Assembly (NCBI GenBank): GCA_903848645.1 | Contig: CAINGU010000113.1 | Location: 1 to 64,000 of the forward strand | Length of the DNA: 64,000 nucleotides | Reading direction: 5' to 3' | Source: an uncultured cyanobacterium | GTDB lineage: Bacteria > Cyanobacteriota > Cyanobacteriia > Cyanobacteriales > Nostocaceae | Part shown: positions 11,370-20,502 of the stretch, in pieces | How the letters are laid out: every line of letters starts with the position of its first letter | Numbering within the stretch: the stretch's first letter is position 1 | Notes under the pieces: generated by a model | The model's input: only the letters and a program-made list of their open reading frames with translations | Database searches by the model: none | Told to the model about the DNA's origin: nothing | Translations under genes and position numbers: made by a program

Positions 11370-14348
11370 ATGGTATTACAGGTGGAAAACAGTGGATACG
11401 AAGCGAAAACCCAGGAAATTGCTAAACAGGTTTTAGCTGCTAGTGGAGAAAATCGCTCATTTTTATCGGCTTTACGGGACCAAATGCGCTGGGATGATAA
11501 ACTACTCGATTGGGCTATGAGTAATCCGGGTTTACGGGTACAATTATTTCGGTTCATCGACACTTTGCCAGCTTTACATAGTAAATCAGAAATTGCCTCC
11601 CATTTGCAAGAATATTTGGGAGATGATTCCGTAGAATTACCCGCAGCTTTAAAAGGAATCTTAAACTTTGCTAACCCTGATTCTATGCCCGCACAGGTAG
11701 CAGCCACAACCGTGGGAACTGCTGTAGAAACTTTAGCACATAAGTATATTTCTGGGGAAAATATTAAGCAAGTCATCAAAACCGTTGAAAGACTGCGAAA
11801 GGAGAAAATGGCTTTCACCATTGATTTACTTGGTGAAGCGGTAATTACGGAACAAGAAGCGCAATCTTACTTAGAAAGATACCTGGAATTGATGCAGCAA
11901 TTGGTGGAAGCATCGAAAAATTGGGCGAAAATTCCCGCTATTGATGAAGCTGACGGACAAAATATCCCGAAAGTGCAGGTTTCTGTCAAATTAACGGCGT
12001 TTTATTCCCAATTTGATCCTTTAGATGCTGAGGGTAGTGAAGTAAGAGTAAGCAATCATATTCGGACTTTACTCCGTCGTGCTAAAGAATTAGGCGCAGC
12101 CGTCCATTTTGATATGGAACAATACGCCTATAAAGATATTACTTTCACCATTCTCAAAAAGCTGTTACTAGAAGAGGAATTTCGGCAACGCACAGATATT
12201 GGGATGACAATACAAGCATATCTGCGTGACAGTGAACAAGACGCTAGAGATATCATTGCTTGGTTAAAACAACGGGGTTATCCTCTCACCATTCGTTTAG
12301 TTAAAGGTGCGTATTGGGACCAAGAAACCATCAAATCTGTCCAAAAACATTGGCCGCAGCCGGTTTATAATGATAAAGTTGCCACCGATGCCAATTTTGA
12401 GGCAATTACGCAGATATTGTTAGAAAATCACCAATATGTCTATTCTGCCATAGGAAGTCATAACGTGCGATCGCAATCTCGCGCTATCGCAATTGCGGAA
12501 AGTCTTCAAGTTCCTCGTCGTCGCTTTGAAATGCAAGTGCTTTACGGCATGGGTGATAAAATAGCTAAAGCTTTGGTAGATAAAGGTTATCGCGTGCGGG
12601 TTTATTGTCCCTACGGTAACTTATTACCAGGAATGGCTTATTTAATTCGGCGTTTATTAGAAAACACCGCAAATAGTTCCTTTCTCCGTCAAAACTTAGA
12701 AAACCGTCCCGTCGAGGAGTTATTAGCACCCCCAATTCCAGTTCCAGCTTCCCCCTCGCTTGCGGGGGGGACTGAGGGGAGGTTCTTCGGTGTAGCAGAT
12801 ACGGATTTTGCGGAAGAGGAAAAAAGGAAAAAATCAAGTTTAGCTTTCCAAAATGTCCGTCAGCAGTTGGGAAAAACCTATTTACCTTTGCTGAATGGCG
12901 AATATGTCAATACTACAACCTTTGTAGATTCTCTTAATCCTTCTAATTTTAGTCAAGTTGTTGGTAAGGTTGGCTTACTCAGCGTTGAACAAGCCGAGGA
13001 AGCAATGAAATTTGCTAAAGCTGCTTTTCCCGCTTGGAAGAAAACCCCAGTTAAACAACGCGCTGATATTTTGCGTCAAGCCGGGAAGCTAATGGAACAA
13101 AGACGCGCTGAACTTTCGGCTTGGATAGTTTTGGAAGTGGGGAAACCTGTTAAGGAAGCTGACGGGGAAGTTTCCGAAGCAATTGATTTTTGTCTTTATT
13201 ATGCTGAGGAAATGGAACGCCTTGATAAAGGTGTAATTTATGACGTTGTTGGTGAAACCAATCGTTATATTTACCAACCCAAAGGAATCGCTGTGGTGAT
13301 TTCTCCCTGGAATTTCCCTTTAGCCATTGCTTGCGGTATGACTGTTGCGGCTTTGGTTTCGGGAAATTGTACTTTACTCAAACCTGCGGAAACTTCTTCT
13401 GTAATTACTGCGAAGTTCACAGAAATCCTTATTGAAGCCGGAATTCCCAAAGGTGTTTTTCAATACGTTCCCGGTAAAGGTTCTCAAGTTGGTGCTTATT
13501 TAGTTAATCATCCTGATACCCACGTAATTGCTTTTACTGGTTCTCAAGAAGTAGGATGTAGAATTTACGCAGAAGCTGCCATTCTCAAACCTGGTCAAAA
13601 GCACCTCAAGAAAGTAATTGCGGAAATGGGTGGCAAGAATGGGATCATTGTGGATGAAAGTGCTGATTTAGACCAAGCTGTTGTCGGCGTTGTTCAATCT
13701 GCTTTTGGTTATAGTGGACAAAAATGTTCTGCTTGTTCACGGGTAATTGTGCTTGAACCAATTTATGATGCTTTTGTGGAAAGGTTGGTAGAAGCCACAA
13801 AATCCTTGAATATTGGGGAAACGGAATTACCCAGTACCCAAGTAGGTCCGGTAATTGACGCTAATGCTCAATTGCGTATTCTGGAATATATTGAAGCAGG
13901 GAAAAAAGAAGCAAAGTTAGCTTTGGAGTTACCCGCACCTACCCAAGGTTATTTTATCGGTCCGGTGATTTTTTCGGAAGTACCCGCCAATGGAGTCATA
14001 GCCCAACAGGAAATATTTGGACCTGTCTTAGCGGTAATTCGGGTTAAAGATTTTCAGGAAGCAATAGATGTTGCCAACGGTACAAACTACGCTTTAACTG
14101 GTGGTCTTTATTCCCGCACACCTTCCCACATTGAACAAGCACAAGCAGAATTTGAAGTGGGGAATTTATACATTAACCGAAATATTACCGGGGCGTTAGT
14201 TTCTCGTCAACCCTTTGGTGGGTTTAAACTTTCTGGAGTCGGTTCAAAAGCAGGAGGACCTGATTATCTGTTGCAATTCCTAGAACCACGCCATATCACA
14301 GAAAACATCCAACGTCAAGGTTTTGCTCCAATTGAGGGTGCAGAATAA
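11370..14348 (+). CDS. putA: Bifunctional proline dehydrogenase / P5C dehydrogenase (PutA-like)
   Basis: The 992-residue protein joins an FAD-dependent proline dehydrogenase (residues about 1-455; motifs LVKGAYWDQE, YSAIGSHN, RRRFEMQVLYGMGDK) to an aldehyde dehydrogenase (about 500-985). In the latter, the glutamate lies in AEMGGKNG and the catalytic cysteine in SGQKCSACSRV. It oxidises proline to glutamate through P5C. There is no DNA-binding ribbon-helix-helix at the N-terminus, so it is not the autoregulatory enterobacterial type. The interdomain linker (SPSLAGGTEG, encoded near 12750-12785) is GC-rich and looks like an in-frame repeat insertion. It is monocistronic. Confidence 0.95.
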   Translation: MVLQVENSGYEAKTQEIAKQVLAASGENRSFLSALRDQMRWDDKLLDWAMSNPGLRVQLFRFIDTLPALHSKSEIASHLQEYLGDDSVELPAALKGILNFANPDSMPAQVAATTVGTAVETLAHKYISGENIKQVIKTVERLRKEKMAFTIDLLGEAVITEQEAQSYLERYLELMQQLVEASKNWAKIPAIDEADGQNIPKVQVSVKLTAFYSQFDPLDAEGSEVRVSNHIRTLLRRAKELGAAVHFDMEQYAYKDITFTILKKLLLEEEFRQRTDIGMTIQAYLRDSEQDARDIIAWLKQRGYPLTIRLVKGAYWDQETIKSVQKHWPQPVYNDKVATDANFEAITQILLENHQYVYSAIGSHNVRSQSRAIAIAESLQVPRRRFEMQVLYGMGDKIAKALVDKGYRVRVYCPYGNLLPGMAYLIRRLLENTANSSFLRQNLENRPVEELLAPPIPVPASPSLAGGTEGRFFGVADTDFAEEEKRKKSSLAFQNVRQQLGKTYLPLLNGEYVNTTTFVDSLNPSNFSQVVGKVGLLSVEQAEEAMKFAKAAFPAWKKTPVKQRADILRQAGKLMEQRRAELSAWIVLEVGKPVKEADGEVSEAIDFCLYYAEEMERLDKGVIYDVVGETNRYIYQPKGIAVVISPWNFPLAIACGMTVAALVSGNCTLLKPAETSSVITAKFTEILIEAGIPKGVFQYVPGKGSQVGAYLVNHPDTHVIAFTGSQEVGCRIYAEAAILKPGQKHLKKVIAEMGGKNGIIVDESADLDQAVVGVVQSAFGYSGQKCSACSRVIVLEPIYDAFVERLVEATKSLNIGETELPSTQVGPVIDANAQLRILEYIEAGKKEAKLALELPAPTQGYFIGPVIFSEVPANGVIAQQEIFGPVLAVIRVKDFQEAIDVANGTNYALTGGLYSRTPSHIEQAQAEFEVGNLYINRNITGALVSRQPFGGFKLSGVGSKAGGPDYLLQFLEPRHITENIQRQGFAPIEGAE
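12750..12788. repeat. GC-rich palindromic repeat inside the putA linker
   Basis: CCCCCTCGCTTGCGGGGGGG followed by ACTGAGGGG stands out from the surrounding AT-rich coding DNA. It encodes the linker residues SPSLAGGTEG between the two enzyme domains without breaking the frame. C-rich/G-rich palindromes like this occur between genes in many cyanobacteria, so I interpret it as a repeat that landed in a tolerant linker. Confidence 0.4.
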
Positions 14349-14384
14349 CTATACTCAACACGGCTTAATTACTTGATTCTACGG

Positions 14385-14413
14385 GTAGGGGTTTAGCAGT
14401 GCTAAACCCCTAC
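14385..14413. repeat. Perfect hairpin repeat after putA
   Basis: GTAGGGGTTTAGC and GCTAAACCCCTAC form a perfect 13-bp stem with a 3-base loop, about 37 bp after the putA stop codon. It has no T-run. It resembles widespread cyanobacterial palindromes and may stabilise or end the putA transcript. Confidence 0.6.
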
Positions 14414-14483
14414 AAATCTAGGTTTTTTCTGATTTTACAAAAGTCCATGTCCCAACCGTTTTGAGTATATATCCTACATACAT

Positions 14484-14516
14484 AGATCCCCGATTTCTTC
14501 AAGAAGTCGGGGATCT
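14484..14516. repeat. Dispersed hairpin repeat, copy 2
   Basis: AGATCCCCGATTTCTT and AAGAAGTCGGGGATCT form a nearly perfect inverted repeat, followed by GAAA. The same element occurs at 51227, 51788 and 55652, with a diverged copy at 3781. It lies 9 bp downstream of the stop of the minus-strand gene at 14525. Confidence 0.8.
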
Positions 14517-14524
14517 GAAACTAA

Positions 14525-14833
14525 TTATCTATTGTTTGGACACTCTGGTAAGCTTTTACGAGCATAATTGCAATCAAAGTAATTTAAAGCTTCTCTACTA
14601 GATTCAAAGCTTCCAGTTTGAGACGATGGATCTTTTTTTGGATCTGCTTTATCTGACCAAATTTTCAAATAGTAACGACTACCATCATCAGTAGACCATA
14701 ACTCATAAAGATAATCACCACCTCTACCCTCACCTCTCTGGTAGTCAGCTAGTGCTTTATTTGATATAGATACAAGGGTAGATATAGCTAAGATAGGAAC
14801 TAGGGCTATTTTCAATAGTTGACTTGTTTTCAT
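14525..14833 (-). CDS. Small secreted protein of unknown function
   Basis: From the ATG at 14833 the product is 102 residues, beginning MKTSQLLKIALVPILA, a good signal peptide ending SNKALA. An in-frame upstream ATG at 14866 would add 11 residues ahead of the signal, which is less likely. The mature part is hydrophilic, with one pair of Cys residues (FDCNY and PECP) that could form a disulfide, and aromatic-rich strands (YLYELWSTDDGSRYYLKIWS). I do not recognise the family. It is flanked by hairpin repeats and transcribed toward putA. Confidence 0.6.
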   Translation of the reverse strand: MKTSQLLKIALVPILAISTLVSISNKALADYQRGEGRGGDYLYELWSTDDGSRYYLKIWSDKADPKKDPSSQTGSFESSREALNYFDCNYARKSLPECPNNR

Positions 14834-15018
14834 AGACACACCAATCATTGCTTGCATTTTAATCATAATGTGATTGCGTATCCTTGTCTAGAATTAAACT
14901 CTGTACCTTTGCGTCTTGGCGCGAAATAAAAATGGTAACATCCTCAAGATAGATACCGCCTCTCTAAAAATATGCCAAAATAAGAATAGGAACACCTTTC
15001 ATCTAAGGGGGTGGAACT

Positions 15019-15966
15019 ATGATTGATACTAATAAAGATATAAGAATTGTTTCTTTAATTCCGAGTGCTACGGAAATTATCGCTAAACTGGGTTTATCTG
15101 ATGCTATAGTAGGGCGATCGCACGAATGTGACTATCCTCCAGAAGTAGCCAATCTCCCAGTTTGTACCCAAGCACGGTTGAACGGTCATGCTAATGGCAG
15201 TTCTATTCACAACGAGGTCAATGATATACTGCAATCGGCTCTGAGTATCTACAAAATCAAAGTTGATGTTTTAGAGAAATTGCACCCTACCCACATTATC
15301 ACCAAAGACCAATGTGATGTTTCTTCTGTCAGTTTACTAGAAGTAGAAAAAGCAGTTGCCCAACTTACCCACAGTTCACCGCAAATTATTTCTTTACAAC
15401 CTAATACACTACAGGATCTTTGGGGTGATATTGAACGGGTTAGTCACACATTTGGAGTAGATTCAGTAGAAATACTGGAAAATCTAGAAGCTCGTGTGAG
15501 AATTTGCAAGCGGAGACTGCAAGGGCTTTCTCTAGCAGAAATGCCTAAAGTAGCTTGTATTGAATGGACTGAACCTTTAATGGCTGCTGCAAATTGGGTT
15601 CCTGAATTAATTAACTTAGCTGGGGGACAACCATTGTTTAGTCTCATGGGTAAACCTGCTACTCATGTCAAATGGGAAACACTAGTAGCTAGTAACCCAG
15701 ATGTGATTATTTTTATGCCCTGTGGCTTTGATTTACAAAGAACTCAGCAACAAGCTGACATATTAACTCAACGTCCAGAATGGAAGAAACTCCATGCAGT
15801 TCAATCTGGGAGGGTTTTCATTACTGATGGTAATGCTTATTTTAACCGTCCTGGTCCGCGATTGGTAGATTCTTTGGAAATTTTAGCAGAAATATTGCAT
15901 CCAGATATCTTTGACTACGGTTATAAAGGTACTGCTTGGCGACTTTTACAGCCAGTATGCAAATAA
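15019..15966 (+). CDS. Cobalamin/iron-siderophore binding protein-like (BtuF/FepB type)
   Basis: The 315-residue protein has the periplasmic binding protein class III pattern: an N-terminal RIVSLIPSATEIIAKLGL strand-helix, GRSHECDYPPEV, a long middle helix, then CIEWTEPLMAAANWVPELI and a final lobe. This matches BtuF-like cobalamin-binding proteins. No signal peptide or lipobox is visible, so it may act in the cytoplasm or differ from true transport receptors. No btuCD genes are adjacent. A strong Shine-Dalgarno (AAGGGGG) sits ahead of the ATG. I looked for a cobalamin riboswitch upstream and did not see one. It ends at a shared terminator. Confidence 0.8.
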   Translation: MIDTNKDIRIVSLIPSATEIIAKLGLSDAIVGRSHECDYPPEVANLPVCTQARLNGHANGSSIHNEVNDILQSALSIYKIKVDVLEKLHPTHIITKDQCDVSSVSLLEVEKAVAQLTHSSPQIISLQPNTLQDLWGDIERVSHTFGVDSVEILENLEARVRICKRRLQGLSLAEMPKVACIEWTEPLMAAANWVPELINLAGGQPLFSLMGKPATHVKWETLVASNPDVIIFMPCGFDLQRTQQQADILTQRPEWKKLHAVQSGRVFITDGNAYFNRPGPRLVDSLEILAEILHPDIFDYGYKGTAWRLLQPVCK

Positions 15967-15978
15967 CATGATTTTAGT

Positions 15979-16022
15979 ATAGGTAAGAGTTTTCTTGAAT
16001 TTTGAATTCTTACCTATTTTTT
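15979..16022 (+). terminator. Terminator between the BtuF-like and PaaK-like genes
   Basis: ATAGGTAAG and CTTACCTAT form a 9-bp stem around a 21-nt loop, followed by TTTTTT on the plus strand, 12 bp after the stop of the BtuF-like gene. The convergent gene ends at 16022, so the stem may serve both directions. Confidence 0.6.
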
Positions 16023-17539
16023 CACAATTGACTAATATTATTCCGAGTATATCTGTGTTTGACACCCCCAGGAAAATATTCAACATCACCAGTAGGTTTT
16101 AATTCTACTACAGGCGTTTGATATTGTGAAGGAACATAATTAGCAAACTCACTATTCAGACGCAATAATTGAGCCAAAATAGAAGTAGTAATAGATAATC
16201 TTTTCTCCTCTTGATCATCTATTCCTGATGCTAACTCTACCACCACAGATAAAAAGCGGTTTTTGTCTAAATCCTCTTTTACCTGCAAAACAAACTTACC
16301 CGTCACCCATTCTCTAATAATTGGTTGTTCTAATCCTACTGTCACATTTTCTGGATAGATATTTGCACCAAAATAGGAAACTGTAAAATTAGAACGTCCG
16401 AAAATATAAACAAAAGGTAATTGATGAATTCCGCGATGATTTTGTAATTCTGTAAGAGGATCAAAACCCCAATTCGCTAAAAATTCTAGCATTTCTGTGT
16501 AAGTAATTAAACCCCCTTGATCGAAAATGCTATATCTAATTAAAGGAACGCCATTATTACCAGAAAATAGTAAATTTCCCTCTTCCACTTCAAAAAACCG
16601 ACTACAAGGATCATATTGAACTAGAGTAGGTAAACGCGACTCTCCAAATAATGCTTTAGCTGCTTCTGGAGTGGCTGCTAAAAACCGCCGAATACAAATA
16701 CTAAGAGGGGTTTCATTCCCTAAAACTCCCGCGTCTGCTGTTCCATACATGGAAGCAAAATCATCACAGGGATTTTCAGAACCTATTCTTTCTCCCACTA
16801 AATTTCGCCATTCTTCACTAAATACTTCTCCTGCCATTACTAACTTAATATGATATTGTCCCCATTGCATTCTATTGGCAATACCCGTATCAATCACATC
16901 TTTGAGAAATGGTGGATATCCTAATAATACAACTTGCTCAAAATTACTACCTAATTCTTGGACAATTCGCAAAATTTCCGTTTTATTATTCCCTGGGGTG
17001 ATGACGGTAATGGGATAACCTTTAGCGGCTAAATGACGACAACAATTAGTAGTAAATATTCCCCCTACCCAAGTTCCCAAGGCAAAGCAAACTACTGCTA
17101 AAGTAGTTTTAGTATCTGCATGAAAACTATCATGAAAAATTTGCTCAAAGCGGGTGGCTATCTGTAGTTCATCAGTGAAGAAACGCGGCCAAAATGTGGG
17201 TTTACCTGTTGAGCCAGAGGAGGCCGCGATCATATCACAGCCTCCTATTTTTCCATTATTACACAATTGGGGCAAAGAATAACGAGAAATATAATTTTCT
17301 TTATTAATTTTTGGTAAGTTTTGGAAATCTGCTAATGTTTGAATACTTTGAGGACTTATACCTCGTTCTGCTAAAAATGCCTGATAAGCGGGTACACTAG
17401 CAGCTACATCTTCAAATAATGTCAAAGCTATTTCTTGAGAGTCAATGTGAAGATGCTGTTCTAGTTTCTGGGCTAAGGGAGTAGAGATAAAATTTTCTAA
17501 TCCCAGAATTGCCCTTTGTGTTGGTATTTGGGGTTTCAT
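16022..17539 (-). CDS. PaaK-like AMP-forming CoA ligase / adenylating enzyme
   Basis: The 505-residue product shows the phenylacetate-CoA ligase fold: adenylate loop ASSGSTGKPTFWPR (about 105-118), a middle YGTADAGVLGNE segment and LIRYSIFDQGG near the domain hinge. The C-terminal small domain carries YIFGRSNFTVSYFGANIYPENV. PaaK/CapK relatives activate a carboxylate as an acyl-adenylate. The acid substrate cannot be told from the sequence, and there are no neighbouring pathway genes: its neighbours are convergent (BtuF-like) and divergent (WD40). Length is somewhat above PaaK (about 430 residues), with extra N-terminal helices. Confidence 0.8.
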   Translation of the reverse strand: MKPQIPTQRAILGLENFISTPLAQKLEQHLHIDSQEIALTLFEDVAASVPAYQAFLAERGISPQSIQTLADFQNLPKINKENYISRYSLPQLCNNGKIGGCDMIAASSGSTGKPTFWPRFFTDELQIATRFEQIFHDSFHADTKTTLAVVCFALGTWVGGIFTTNCCRHLAAKGYPITVITPGNNKTEILRIVQELGSNFEQVVLLGYPPFLKDVIDTGIANRMQWGQYHIKLVMAGEVFSEEWRNLVGERIGSENPCDDFASMYGTADAGVLGNETPLSICIRRFLAATPEAAKALFGESRLPTLVQYDPCSRFFEVEEGNLLFSGNNGVPLIRYSIFDQGGLITYTEMLEFLANWGFDPLTELQNHRGIHQLPFVYIFGRSNFTVSYFGANIYPENVTVGLEQPIIREWVTGKFVLQVKEDLDKNRFLSVVVELASGIDDQEEKRLSITTSILAQLLRLNSEFANYVPSQYQTPVVELKPTGDVEYFPGGVKHRYTRNNISQL

Positions 17540-17622
17540 AAGGCTTGCGTGGGGAAAAACCCTAGTTAATCTTTAGTCAGTATTTTATCCATAAATGCAA
17601 TTTTTTAGCGGGCTATTCTCCT

Positions 17623-18663
17623 ATGAATCTAATTTCCTGGAAAATTTTGACAGCAGCCACTTTGGGCGTTGCTATTCCTTGGCTTCCCTCTCATTCATTG
17701 ATTCCTACTACTACTCATTCAACTACTTATCTAAGCCAAAGTAGTCAACCGATTTTCACATTCAAAGAACCGGAAAGAGTTCCCGCTATTATTATTAGTG
17801 CAGATGGCAAAAAACTAATCGGTGGTAGTCGGTCAGGAAGTATTAAAATCTGGGACTTACAGACTGGTAAACTCCTGAATATTCTGACATCAAAATCAGA
17901 AGGTGTTACGTCTCTGGCTATGGGTGGGACAAATGGCCAGATTCTGGTCAGTGGAGATATTGATCATACGGTCAAGGTTTGGAATTTGTCTACAGGAAAA
18001 CTACTTTTGACGATTGCCGGACATTCACTACCAGTGGAAGCAGTTGCAATTAGTCCTGATGGCAAAACCCTTGTCAGTGGTAGTGATGACCGTCAAATCC
18101 AGATTTGGAATTTACAAACCGGAACACGACTCCATACACTTACAGGACATTCAGACTATATTAGTCGTCTTGCTATCAGTGCTGATGGGAAAACTCTTGT
18201 CAGTGGTAGTGGCGGTAATGGTGCGGCAAAAGAACAAGTTAAATTGTGGAATTTACGGACTGGAAAACTTTTGCACAGCATGGAACATCCACCGGGTATT
18301 GATGCTTTGGCTATCAGTTTGGATAACAAAGTTGTGATTAGTGGTAGTTTTGGTCAGCTTGTGGCTAAAGATAGTGCCATTAATACTCTGAAACTGTGGG
18401 AATTAGGTACGGGTAAATTGTTGCGCGATTTTACTCAGAACACAGATTCAATTGAGTCCATTATTCTGACTCCAGATGGACGAACGATGATTACTGGCAA
18501 TTTTAATGGCAAAATAAAATTCTGGAATTGGCAAACTGGTCAGCTACTCTCGACTATCAGAGGTGATGCAAATTCGGTGGAAGCAATTGCTATCAGTCCC
18601 GATCAAAAAATTCTCGCTAGTAGTAGCGAGGATGGCACAATTAGAGTGTGGCAACTGCCATAA
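17623..18663 (+). CDS. Exported WD40-repeat protein
   Basis: The 346-residue protein has an N-terminal signal-like segment (about residues 1-30). Seven WD40 blades follow, each with the pattern (D/N)GK-L-(V)SGS-D-IKIWDL-TGKLL; clear blades end at IKIWDL, VKVWNL, IQIWNL, VKLWNL, LKLWEL, IKFWNW and IRVWQL. This is a complete single propeller, likely acting in the periplasm or at the membrane as a protein-binding scaffold. It lies 87 bp ahead of two Ser/Thr kinases on the same strand, and shared transcription and function are plausible. No enzymatic motif is present. Confidence 0.88.
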   Translation: MNLISWKILTAATLGVAIPWLPSHSLIPTTTHSTTYLSQSSQPIFTFKEPERVPAIIISADGKKLIGGSRSGSIKIWDLQTGKLLNILTSKSEGVTSLAMGGTNGQILVSGDIDHTVKVWNLSTGKLLLTIAGHSLPVEAVAISPDGKTLVSGSDDRQIQIWNLQTGTRLHTLTGHSDYISRLAISADGKTLVSGSGGNGAAKEQVKLWNLRTGKLLHSMEHPPGIDALAISLDNKVVISGSFGQLVAKDSAINTLKLWELGTGKLLRDFTQNTDSIESIILTPDGRTMITGNFNGKIKFWNWQTGQLLSTIRGDANSVEAIAISPDQKILASSSEDGTIRVWQLP

Positions 18664-18750
18664 AAATTTTTTCCGTTAGACCCTACGCGAACGTAAATTA
18701 CCTGACTCCTTTTGTAGTCATTGATAACTCTCCATTTATCTTCCTATATC

Positions 18751-20457
18751 ATGCAAGTATATTGCAGTCAACAACACATAAATAATGGTAGTCATCGTTT
18801 TTGTACTCATTGCGGTGAGGCATTACCTTTGACTGTGGGGCAAGTTATTGATAATCGTTATGAAATTGCGCGGATATTGGGACAAGGTGGTTTTGGACGC
18901 AGTTATTTAGCGATTGATAGGCAAAAATCTCGCAAAACCTGCGTTTTAAAAGAATTTGCCCCCCAAGTTGTCAAACCCCAGGATTTACAAAAAGCTAAGG
19001 AACTGTTTGAACGCGAAGCAAGTGTCCTCAAAAAAATCCAACATCCCCAAATTCCGCGTTTTCACGCTTCTTTTCAGGCAAAAATTGGGACTAAAGATTT
19101 TTTCTTTTTAGTCCAAGATTATATTGAGGGTGATAATTATGATCAATTATTTGCACAACGTCAAAGTCAGGGAAAGTCTTTTAGTGAGGAGGAAATTATT
19201 AATTTACTGCACAATATTCTCCCGATTTTAACTTATATTCATTCTTTAGATATAGTTCACCGTGATATTTCCCCAGATAATTTAATTTTACGCCAAAGTG
19301 ATAATTTACCCGTGTTGATTGATTTTGGTGGTGTCAAACAGTTACCAGCTTCTCAGGGTTTTTGGCGAACCCAATTAGCCGTAAATGGCACTTTATTAGG
19401 TAAAAAAGGCTACGCACCAGAGGAACAATTAATTCAGGGAAAAGTATATAAAAGTAGTGATTTTTACTCTTTGGCGGTGACGGCTTTAGTGTTGATTACA
19501 GGGAAAGAACCACATTTACTTTATGATAGCTATAATGGCGTTTGGTTTTGGGGTAAGGAAATTAAGGTTAGTCCCAAATTAGAGGCTGTCTTAAAGAAAA
19601 TGTTGGCATATAAGCCGAGCGATCGCTATCAAAAAGCCGAACAAGTTATTAAAGATTTACCTTCACCATCTCTTTCATCTACACCACAGACTATGCAAAC
19701 TCCTAACAATAATCCCCATCCTTATATTACTAAGTTGAAAACAGAGGTAGTCGCACCGGGTATAAAACGCGCTCGTAATCTTGGAGGTGGTGTCCATAAT
19801 AAGACTACATTGTTTGTGCAAAAGATACCTATGCCTATATGGTTGAGGCCTTTTACTGTTAGCTTTATTATAACTACGGGAATGTTGTTAACAGGTGCGG
19901 GTGTGTTCGCTTTGGGAAATTTTGCAGTCAAGGGGATAACATCAATTAAAGTCCCTCAAGTTGAAGTTCCTAAAATACCTTCTATTAATAATCCTGGAGG
20001 TAATAAAAATAATAACCGCAGTATTCAACAGGTTTTTAGTCGTGTTCAAGAGTTAGAAATTTCTTCAGTATTTTTTACGAATACAGTTAATGAAATTTTC
20101 TACGCGGGAAAACCAGAATTAAATAAACGGAAGTTAACTGATAAACCTGAAGATGCGGCTTTACGGGAACAATGGAATCATGTTGCTGATCAGTTATTAA
20201 ATAATATAGAAAAGACTAATTTGAGTGAAACAGCTAGAAAGAAAATAGGTAGTTATAGTCAAAAAGATTCTCAACGGTGGCATCAACTTGCTAAAGCGGG
20301 AAGATTGGGTAATTATAAATCTTTTCAGGATTTACGTGCAGACACATATCAAACATTTGAACCATTGTTTCCTGGTCAAGAACGTGGGAAACTAAATCAA
20401 CAAACTTTTCTACAAATTTGGTATGCGATCGCATCTGATAAAGTAGGTAATAGGTAA
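18751..20457 (+). CDS. Ser/Thr protein kinase with N-terminal zinc ribbon and extracytoplasmic domain
   Basis: I choose the ATG at 18751 (568 residues) because it gives the start MQVYCSQQHINNGSHRFC; the upstream TTG at 18721 adds ten unrelated residues. Four Cys/His-type ligands (YCSQ..., FCTHCG) form a small zinc ribbon. The kinase domain follows: GQGGFGRSYLA loop, VLKEFAP lysine, HRDISPDNL catalytic loop and LIDFGGVKQ. A single membrane helix (about 375-400) leads to an outside domain of about 140 residues that is repeated in the next gene's product. The catalytic loop has Ser where most kinases have Lys (HRDIS instead of HRDLK). It is paralogous to the next gene, 45 bp away. Confidence 0.88.
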   Translation: MQVYCSQQHINNGSHRFCTHCGEALPLTVGQVIDNRYEIARILGQGGFGRSYLAIDRQKSRKTCVLKEFAPQVVKPQDLQKAKELFEREASVLKKIQHPQIPRFHASFQAKIGTKDFFFLVQDYIEGDNYDQLFAQRQSQGKSFSEEEIINLLHNILPILTYIHSLDIVHRDISPDNLILRQSDNLPVLIDFGGVKQLPASQGFWRTQLAVNGTLLGKKGYAPEEQLIQGKVYKSSDFYSLAVTALVLITGKEPHLLYDSYNGVWFWGKEIKVSPKLEAVLKKMLAYKPSDRYQKAEQVIKDLPSPSLSSTPQTMQTPNNNPHPYITKLKTEVVAPGIKRARNLGGGVHNKTTLFVQKIPMPIWLRPFTVSFIITTGMLLTGAGVFALGNFAVKGITSIKVPQVEVPKIPSINNPGGNKNNNRSIQQVFSRVQELEISSVFFTNTVNEIFYAGKPELNKRKLTDKPEDAALREQWNHVADQLLNNIEKTNLSETARKKIGSYSQKDSQRWHQLAKAGRLGNYKSFQDLRADTYQTFEPLFPGQERGKLNQQTFLQIWYAIASDKVGNR

Positions 20458-20502
20458 TGGGTGATAGGTAATTGGTAATTGATAAGAAGTAACAACTAAC
20501 TA

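Noticed and set aside
11255-11821. 188-residue minus-strand open frame opposite the putA start
   Set aside because: It lies almost entirely antisense to well-supported proline dehydrogenase codons, has a Ser/Lys-rich composition and no recognisable domain.
14834-15018. Cobalamin riboswitch upstream of the BtuF-like gene
   Set aside because: I found no B12-box (GCCACTG-type) or the expected paired elements, and the gap is short.
18014-18337. 107-residue frame inside the WD40 gene
   Set aside because: It is a shifted frame of the WD40 repeats; the repetitive DNA keeps it open by chance.
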